Assembly: GCF_000214475.1 (NCBI RefSeq)
Contig: NZ_AFII01000001.1
Coordinates: 434,001 to 498,000, forward strand
Reading direction: 5' to 3'
Length of the DNA stretch: 64,000 nt
Source of the DNA: Parvimonas sp. oral taxon 110 str. F0139
GTDB lineage: Bacteria > Bacillota > Clostridia > Tissierellales > Peptoniphilaceae
The position numbers and the translations under genes are program-made. Shown here one piece after another: positions 57,913 through 64,000 of the stretch; positions within the stretch are counted from its first letter, which is position 1, and each line of letters begins with the position of its first letter. Under the pieces are notes generated by a model. That model made no database searches, was not told where the DNA came from, and saw only the letters and a program-made list of their open reading frames with translations.

Positions 57913-59354
57913 ATGAAAAAATTTTCAAAAATATTTTTAATATTAATGGCATTTCTTCTAGTGTCATGTTCAAACAATAAAAAAGAAAAACAAAATGATA
58001 ATTCTAAAACTTCAAATACAGAAATAGTAACTGCTATTAAAAAACAAGATTATAATTTTAATCCCAAATTATCAAATAGTTTAAATAATGACTCAGTCGT
58101 ATCTCAACTTTTTGAAGGACTTACTGAATATTCATCACATGGAAAAGTTGCTTTAAATCAAGCTGAGAGTATTGAAAAAAGTCAAGATTTTAAAAAATGG
58201 ACAATTACTCTTAGAGAAAATTTAAAATGGTCAGACGGATCAAATATTACAGCTGAAGATTATGTACAATCTTGGATTAGTATTCTAAATAAAGAAAATA
58301 ATAATCCTAATGCTTTTAAACTGTTTTTTATTAAAGATGCAAAAAAATTATATGATGGAAAAATAAAATCAAATGAATTTAAAGGAATTACGATTACAGA
58401 TAAAAATACGATAGAAGTCAATATGGAATATCCTGTTAAAAACTTTGATGAAATTCTTTCAAATGTATTTATGTTCCCTACTAAAAAAGATAGTAAGATT
58501 GACAAAGAAAATCTTATTACTAATAGTGCTTTTAAATTAAAAAGCTACACAGATGAAGAAATAATTTTAGAACAAAATGAAAATTATTGGGATAATGTAA
58601 ATACAAAGATTAAAAAAGTAACTTTGAAATTAGTAGAAAATGAGATATTAGCTTATCAACTTTTCGACTTAAAACAAATTGACTTTTTCGGCCTTCCATT
58701 TTATGAAATCCCTTATGAAAGACGTCTTGACTCAAGTAAAAAACCTGAACTTTTAAATTTCAAAACTAATATTTTTGAATTTCTAAAACTAGATACAGAA
58801 AATAAAATGTTACAAAATAACACTTTGAGAAAAAATTTGGAATCTCTAATAGATTCTAAATTTTTAGCAGAATTCATTTTGTACAACAATTCTGAACCTA
58901 TATTAAAAAAGAAAACTTAGTTTCAGATCAAATTTCTAAGTTAAAAAATGAATTTGATGAAATTTTAAAATCTTCAAATTTACAAAATGAAATTCTCACT
59001 TTAAAACATAATGGAACAAAGTTATCAGAAAGAATTTTGGCTTCATTGTCTAAGGAATGGATTGATAAATACAGAATAAAAGTAAGTATTACAGGTGATA
59101 ACAATGCATCAATTACACATTCAACATTTAATATAGGTACAACTGATGAAATGGATATTAAATACTATATAAATCATTATTTACAAAATGATGACTTTTC
59201 GAAAATGTATACTTCAATTCAAGAGATTCAAAAAGATAATCTCATTTTTCCATTATATAAACGTTCGTTTTCAGTACTTGTTCACAACAATATTCAAGGG
59301 TTATATGTAAGTCCGAATGGACTAATGCTGATAAAAAATTTATTAAAACAATAA
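57913..59354 (+). CDS. Family 5 (OppA-like) peptide-binding lipoprotein (frameshifted)
   Basis: Lipoprotein signal with MAFLLVSC, then an SBP_bac_5 fold: LFEGLTEYSSHGK, WTITLRENLKWSDGSNITAEDYVQSW and ENYWDNVNTKIKKVTLKLVE. One base is missing from the A6 run at 58905-58910; adding it joins SEPILKKENLVSDQISKLKN onward to 59354, giving 480 residues, somewhat shorter than typical OppA. AAGGAG precedes the ATG. No permease or ATPase genes are adjacent, so it must use a transporter encoded elsewhere; the ligand is presumably an oligopeptide. Confidence 0.88.
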
Positions 59355-59385
59355 TCAGAATTTATATCTTAATATTTATATTTTA

Positions 59386-59394
59386 TGATATAAT
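59386..59394 (+). promoter_or_regulatory. Extended -10 candidate for ansA
   Basis: TGATATAAT (TATAAT at 59389-59394) about 37 bases before the ATG; no good -35. Confidence 0.45.
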
Positions 59395-59431
59395 ATATCT
59401 GATAAAAAATTATTATATAGGGGTTTAGGTT

Positions 59432-60433
59432 ATGAAAAAAATTTTATTAATTTCAACAGGCGGAACAATAGCATCAATGCCAACTGATGAAGGTTTGACA
59501 CCAAAAATCAATTCAAAAAAATTACTAGAATATTTAAATTTTACAAAATTGGATTTCGAAATAGATACAATAAATCTTTTAAACGTAGATTCAACAGATA
59601 TGCAACCTGAACACTGGTTAAGAATAAAAGATGAAATAAAAAATAATTATGAAAAATATGACGGCTTTGTTATAACTCATGGAACAGATACCATGGCATA
59701 TACTGCTTCAGCCTTATCATATTTAATACAAAATAGTCAAAAACCTATTGTTTTAACTGGTTCTCAAAAGTCAATAGATATGCATATAACGGACGCAAAA
59801 AATAATTTGTTAAATAGTCTTTTATATGCGTCAAAAAGTAGTTCAAAGGGTGTAAGCATTGTCTTTGACGGAAAAGTAATTGCTGGAACAAGAGCAAGAA
59901 AAGAAAGAACTAAAAGCTTTGACGCTTTCTCATCTGTAAACTTTCCATTCCTAGCAATTATGCAAGATGAAAAAATTTATAGATATATAAACAATGAAGA
60001 TGAAAATAAAGAAGTTAAATTTTATGACTCATTAAATACTAATGTTTTTGTATTAAAACTAATTCCTTCAATGACTGCTAAAATTCTACCTGAAATTTTC
60101 AAAAACTACGATGCAATAATAATAGAAAGTTTTGGCGTTGGCGGAATTCCAAAAACAATAGAAACAGAACTAAAGAAACTAATTTTAGAATACAATAATC
60201 AAAAGACAATAATAATGACAACTCAAGTACCACAAGAAGGTTCTGATGTTGGAGTTTACGAAGTTGGAAAGAGAATAAGCTCAATATCTTATTTAGAATC
60301 TCACAATATGACTACAGAAGCAACAGTTACAAAAATAATGTGGATTCTAGGAAATTTCAATAATGATTTTGATACTGTAAAAAAATTATTCTATACAAAA
60401 ATAAATAATGATATGATATTTAATGAGAATTAA
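59432..60433 (+). CDS. ansA: L-asparaginase, type I
   Basis: Hydrolyses asparagine to aspartate and ammonia. First catalytic Thr in LISTGGTIASMPTDEG, second in FVITHGTDTMAYTASALSYL, and the PIVLTGSQKS stretch. 333 residues without a signal peptide, so the cytoplasmic form. AGGGG and AGG lie before the ATG. It follows the peptide-binding protein by 77 bp and fits amino-acid use as a nutrient source. Confidence 0.93.
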   Translation: MKKILLISTGGTIASMPTDEGLTPKINSKKLLEYLNFTKLDFEIDTINLLNVDSTDMQPEHWLRIKDEIKNNYEKYDGFVITHGTDTMAYTASALSYLIQNSQKPIVLTGSQKSIDMHITDAKNNLLNSLLYASKSSSKGVSIVFDGKVIAGTRARKERTKSFDAFSSVNFPFLAIMQDEKIYRYINNEDENKEVKFYDSLNTNVFVLKLIPSMTAKILPEIFKNYDAIIIESFGVGGIPKTIETELKKLILEYNNQKTIIMTTQVPQEGSDVGVYEVGKRISSISYLESHNMTTEATVTKIMWILGNFNNDFDTVKKLFYTKINNDMIFNEN

Positions 60434-60451
60434 AAAATTATAATATTACAC

Positions 60452-60486
60452 AAAAAACTCAGGCAATCAACATGCCTGAGTTTTTT
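60452..60486 (+). terminator. Bidirectional terminator between ansA and the symporter gene
   Basis: ACTCAGGCA / TGCCTGAGT (60457-60481) with TTTTTT on the plus side and AAAAAA on the other, so it can end both converging genes. Confidence 0.92.
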
Positions 60487-60539
60487 AATAAATTTTATAG
60501 GTGAGTTGTGTATTAAATTAACATATCTCTAGTTCTTAT

Positions 60540-61883
60540 TTAAAATATACCTAAACCTGCAACAAATATAATTATTAATGCTATTGGTAATAAATAAGCT
60601 ATTGGTTTGAAGAAAGATGGAACTCTAAGTCCTTTAGCTCCTACGTTAACTTCTTCTTTGAAGTTATCAAATTTCCAAACGAATAATACATAAAGTATTA
60701 ATGCTATCGCACCAAGTGGCATCATTATATTTCCAGATAGATAATCTGCAAAGTCGAATAAATTCTTTCCTAAGATTTTAACTCCACTCATTATATTTAA
60801 TCCAAATATTGTGAAAAGTCCTACTATAAAGATTGATGTTAAAGCATATATAGTACCTTTAGCTCTTGATAATTTTAACATATCTGAGAATGAAGAACTT
60901 ATTGGTTCTAAGTATCCTAAAGCACTTGATAATGCCGCAAAGAACATTAATAAGAAGAACATAAATCCAAATACTTGTCCAAATGGCATATTCATAAATA
61001 CATTTGACATTGTTACGAATAATAAGTTAGAACCAGAATCTGGTTTTAATCCTAATGCGAATACTGCAGGGAATGTTGCAAAACCAGCAATTAAAGCTGC
61101 TAATGTATCAAATCCAACTACCATTAATCCGTCTTCAGGAATATTAGAATCTTTCTTTAGGTAAGAACCATATACGAAAGCTCCACCACTAGCTATACCA
61201 ACTGAGAAGAAACATTGTCCTAATGCAGTAAGAAATGTTTGAGGAGTTACTTTTGAGAAGTCAACATTTAAATACCATTTAATACCTTCTCCAGCTCCTG
61301 GTAATGTTACGGATCTTATAACTACTATAATTAACATAATAAATAATGCTGGCATCATAAACTTACAAGCTTTTTCAAGACCTGAATTTAAGTTTTTAGC
61401 AGCTATGACTCCTATTATTACTGTACAAACAAATGTCCAGAATAATAACTGAGTTGGGCTAGCCATCAAATCATTGAAGTTAGCTGTAAATTGTTCTGCA
61501 GTAAATCCTTTCATAGATCCTGTAATCATCTTAACAATATAAGCCATTATCCAACCCATGATGTTAATATAGTAAGTTAAAATGAAAAATGCACTTAAAA
61601 CTCCAAGCCAACCAAAACTTACCCAAGGGCTACCTTTTTTAGTTAGTTTTCTCATACCAACGATCGGACTTGACATTGCTTTTCTACCTAAAGCAACTTC
61701 CATATAAAATAGAGGAACACCTATTAATACACAAATAGCTAAGTAAATTAATACGAATGCTCCACCACCATTTGTTCCTACTAAGTAAGGAAATCTCCAA
61801 ACGTTTCCAAGGCCTATTGAAAATCCGGCGGCAGCCATAATATAACCAAATCGGCTATTCCAATTACTTCTGTTTTCTTCCAT
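60540..61883 (-). CDS. Neurotransmitter:sodium symporter (NSS/SNF) family amino-acid transporter
   Basis: 447 residues, about eleven to twelve membrane segments. N-terminal NSS signature GYIMAAAGFSIGLGNVWRFPYLVGTNGGGAFV (unwound helix 1 with Na+ sites); later FSVGIASGGAFVYGSYL and FFAALSSALGYLEP. Bacterial relatives import single amino acids with Na+. It lies 91 bp after grdB in the same direction, so glycine is a reasonable but unproven substrate. AGGAGG precedes the ATG. Confidence 0.9.
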   Translation of the reverse strand: MEENRSNWNSRFGYIMAAAGFSIGLGNVWRFPYLVGTNGGGAFVLIYLAICVLIGVPLFYMEVALGRKAMSSPIVGMRKLTKKGSPWVSFGWLGVLSAFFILTYYINIMGWIMAYIVKMITGSMKGFTAEQFTANFNDLMASPTQLLFWTFVCTVIIGVIAAKNLNSGLEKACKFMMPALFIMLIIVVIRSVTLPGAGEGIKWYLNVDFSKVTPQTFLTALGQCFFSVGIASGGAFVYGSYLKKDSNIPEDGLMVVGFDTLAALIAGFATFPAVFALGLKPDSGSNLLFVTMSNVFMNMPFGQVFGFMFFLLMFFAALSSALGYLEPISSSFSDMLKLSRAKGTIYALTSIFIVGLFTIFGLNIMSGVKILGKNLFDFADYLSGNIMMPLGAIALILYVLFVWKFDNFKEEVNVGAKGLRVPSFFKPIAYLLPIALIIIFVAGLGIF

Positions 61884-61912
61884 AAATTTATCCTCCTATA
61901 AATTTTAGGTTA

Positions 61913-61948
61913 ACATTCCACTTACAGATTCATCTGTAAGCGGAATGT
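61913..61948 (-). other. Stable hairpin between grdB and the symporter gene
   Basis: 16-bp stem ACATTCCGCTTACAGA / TCTGTAAGTGGAATGT with a TGAA loop and one G-T pair. No good T run follows on the minus strand, so it may be an mRNA-stabilising or weak attenuating element instead of a terminator. Confidence 0.7.
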
Positions 61949-61973
61949 TTCTATTTATTTAACAAATTTTTCT

Positions 61974-63269
61974 TTAGAAAAATGTTGCTTCTTCTATAGT
62001 TGTTGCTAAAGAGTCAACCGCTCTTTCAACTAAATCTCTTCTAACTGCATATTCTTTATCTTTTTCTAAACTTGCATCCCCTACAGGATAAGGAATTGCA
62101 ACTGTAGGAACAATTCTATTCGCTCCTACAGATTTTGAAATTGTAACAATAGTAGCCATATGAACAATTGGTATACCATATCTTTCGATTTCTTTTACTA
62201 TCGTTGCACCGCAACGTGTACAAGTACCTCAAGTAGAAGTTAGTATAACACCGTCAACTCCGGCTTCTTTCAATTCTTTACCAATTTCTACACCAAATTT
62301 AATAGAATTTCCAACTGCTGTGCCTGTTCCAGTAGTAGTATAGAAATATTTATAAACTTCTCCAATTTTTCCTTCTTTTTCCATCTCTTTAAGAATATCA
62401 ACTGGAGCTACTCTATCAGGCTTTTCATTTGCATAAACAGGGTCATAACCACCATGTATTGTACAATAATCTTTTCCCAATTCGTTTAAAGCAGAAATAT
62501 CATATTTACCCCACTTTTGTGCAGATGCTGATTGAATTTTGTCAGGATTTCCTAATGGAACAATACCACCACTTGTAACAACTGCAATAACAGCTTTTGA
62601 TAAATCAGCTATTGCTTTTGCAGGTTCTACTTTGTCAAATACTGGCATTGGAAGTTCTGTTTCAAATTCTTCTCCTCTTAATCTCTTCATCAACATATCA
62701 GTTGCTCTTGCAGCACCAATTTTTTCAGATAAAACAGTTAGTCTCTTACCTTGAGCAAAATATCCATCTACTAAAGGTTTAACAACTTCACCATTTAATA
62801 ATTTTAAAGTTAATTTTCCCATTACTGGAAGTGCTTTACCCATTGAACTAGCAACATTTCCTGTTGGAACTACATAAGCGATTGACTTACAAGCGTCAAG
62901 TCCTGGGTTTTCTTCATACATTCCTGTAACAACTGGGATATTGTAATTTTCTGTTACAAATTTTGCAACTCCAGCACAAGCCATACCATATCTACCAGCA
63001 TTAAATGCAGGCCCTGCTACAACAATGTCAGGATTAACTTTATCTATTACTTCTTTTATAAATTTTAAAGATTCGTCTAAATTTTCATTAAAGAAGTTAT
63101 CACCACAAATAATTGTTCCAACAACTTTTGCGTCTTGTCCTAAACTTCTTTCAAAACCCATTGCAGGTCCAACTGCTTTTTCATCAAAAGTTGGAGCTAC
63201 ATGAGCCATTTCTTCTCCACCAATTTGTCCAAAAAATTGGTTGATATAATATAATACTTTTTTACTCAA
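61974..63269 (-). CDS. grdB: Glycine reductase component B selenoprotein subunit GrdB
   Basis: Substrate-specific part of glycine reductase, which reduces glycine to acetyl phosphate and ammonia. The N-terminal part is YYINQFFGQIGGEEMAHV, with GDNFFNEN and VAGPAFNAGRYGMAC. The frame has an in-frame TGA at 62229-62231 exactly where GrdB has selenocysteine: TST-U-GTCTRCGATIVKEIE. Reading through gives 431 residues, ending TTIEEATFF. A SECIS-like hairpin follows the TGA. The start is uncertain; TTG at 63269 with GAGGGG eight bases upstream is preferred over GTG at 63278 inside the RBS. Confidence 0.95.
62202..62231 (-). promoter_or_regulatory. Selenocysteine codon and SECIS-like hairpin in grdB
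   Basis: TGA at 62229-62231, 12 bases, then a perfect six-pair stem CGTTGC-GGT-GCAACG (62202-62216) with a GU-containing loop. Spacing and loop fit bacterial SelB-recognised elements. Confidence 0.85.
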
Positions 63270-63283
63270 AACTCTCACCCCTC

Positions 63284-64000
63284 TTAGTATAATTCAACAG
63301 TTGCATTGTGATAACCTATTTCGGAAGTAGCTCCTATAACGGCATTCAATTCACATTCAAGAGTTCCAGTTTCAGGATTATAAGCTCCATCCCAGCCACC
63401 AGCTAAATTAGCAATAGCTTCTGAATCTCCTAATACTTTATCAGCTTTTTCTAAATGAACAACATGACTTACATTACCTGTTGAAATAACAGCAACTGAT
63501 TCTTTTGATGTATCTGTTAATGGTTGGCTCATTCCATCCCAACCTGAACATTCATCTGTTACAAGAACAGTTTTAATACCTTGTTTTTCAAGTCTTGTAC
63601 AAATCATTACTAAGTCTGAGTCAGGGTTTCCGTAACCTTCTTCACTTACTATTACACCATTAGCTCCAAGTAGTTTACAAAGTTTTGCAGTGTAATCACA
63701 ACATCTGAACTTTCCTGCTAAAGTTGTAAGTTCTGGAGTTAATACAACACCAACAAAATTAATATCTTTTCCATGTCTATTGTATAAACCTAAAATACAA
63801 GCATTATTTTGATGTTGGTAAGTAGTAATCTTATCACATGCAGCAACACAGTTTCCGCTTATTACAGCTCCATCTAATTCTTCATTTGGATGAATTAATG
63901 TAGGTAAAGTTTGTCTTGTACATGTTCCATAAATATATCCATCATGAAGTAATCCTTGTGAAATTAACATTTCAACATAAACTACCTTTGGTAAATTAGG
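63284..64000 (-). CDS. grdE: Glycine reductase component B pyruvoyl proprotein GrdE (5' end outside window)
   Basis: About 238 C-terminal residues; the frame is open to base 64000 (LPKVVYVEMLISQGLLHDG), so the ATG at 63970 is internal. Has the processing site SGNCVAACDKITTYQHQN, whose Cys (codon 63848-63850) becomes the pyruvoyl group after cleavage into two chains. Also TDECSGWDGMSQPLTD and ELNAVIGATSEIGYHN. Partner of GrdB, 14 bp downstream; Schiff-base formation with glycine occurs on its pyruvoyl group. Confidence 0.95.
   Translation of the reverse strand, partial: PNLPKVVYVEMLISQGLLHDGYIYGTCTRQTLPTLIHPNEELDGAVISGNCVAACDKITTYQHQNNACILGLYNRHGKDINFVGVVLTPELTTLAGKFRCCDYTAKLCKLLGANGVIVSEEGYGNPDSDLVMICTRLEKQGIKTVLVTDECSGWDGMSQPLTDTSKESVAVISTGNVSHVVHLEKADKVLGDSEAIANLAGGWDGAYNPETGTLECELNAVIGATSEIGYHNATVELY

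Noticed and set aside
62201..62231. grdB as a pseudogene split by a nonsense codon
   Set aside because: The TGA sits at the known selenocysteine position, sequence on both sides is conserved, and a SECIS-like hairpin follows.
1..64000. CRISPR arrays, transposase genes, tRNA or rRNA genes, prophage
   Set aside because: I found no regularly spaced repeats, no transposase or integrase motifs, no cloverleaf-like sequences and no phage gene clusters.

Overview
The window is AT-rich (roughly 28-30% GC by eye), gene-dense DNA from a low-GC Gram-positive anaerobe. Almost all genes lie on the minus strand. The gene orders pyrH-frr-uppS-cdsA-rseP-ispG-polC, cmk-plsC-ispH/rpsA and rpmB, asp23-fakA-recG are typical of Firmicutes. 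The Gram-positive polymerase PolC, the IspH-S1 fusion, selenocysteine glycine reductase and strong TTGNNN-17-TATAAT promoters fit an amino-acid-fermenting member of the Tissierellia/Peptoniphilaceae, most likely a Parvimonas-like coccus. The genus is an inference.

Layout. 1-6.4 kb: end of exonuclease III, then ispD-ispF-metK-malY, a rhodanese lipoprotein, a glycosyltransferase and rpsT. 6.5-15.8 kb: polC and the isoprenoid/phospholipid/translation operon, which lacks dxr. 15.9-21.4 kb: recG, fakA, asp23, MATE exporter. 21.5-27.5 kb: ispH-rpsA, plsC, cmk, a flavoprotein, rpmB and an unrecognised 352-residue protein. 27.5-34.0 kb: ligA, pcrA, cdaR, cdaA. 34.1-37.8 kb: iron-type ABC importer. 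38.2-39.6 kb: second MATE exporter with a palindromic operator. 39.7-44.7 kb: PhnDCE-type importer with a cytoplasmic 5'-nucleotidase. 45-51.1 kb: comF, recD2, murA, typA. 51.3-57.7 kb: GNAT, lipoate ligase and a 2-oxoacid (pyruvate or acetoin) dehydrogenase complex. 57.9-60.5 kb: peptide-binding lipoprotein and asparaginase. 60.5-64 kb: Na+-coupled amino-acid symporter, then grdB and grdE of glycine reductase; grdE runs off the window.

How genes work together. ispD, ispF, ispG and ispH make isoprenoid precursors that uppS uses for wall lipid carrier, next to murA. cdsA and plsC feed phospholipid synthesis. The NSS symporter beside grdB/grdE suggests glycine uptake for Stickland-type glycine reduction. 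Lipoate ligase beside the dehydrogenase complex suggests lipoate scavenging for the lipoyl domain, which here sits on E3 instead of E2.

Sequence quality. Eleven genes with a clear conserved continuation (including essential polC, ispH-rpsA and ligA) are broken by missing bases inside A or T runs of 5-7; a twelfth (phnE) is suspected. All are restored by adding one base per run (two or more in ispH). I annotate them as single genes. Homopolymer under-calling is the simplest cause; transcriptional slippage is an alternative.

Most notable points: a two-copy 68-bp GC-rich hairpin repeat sitting directly after terminators; PolC with a degenerate PHP metal site; E2 without a lipoyl domain but with two E3-binding domains; a clear selenocysteine codon with a SECIS-like hairpin in grdB; several perfect palindromic operators. 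I saw no CRISPR array, transposase, tRNA or rRNA.
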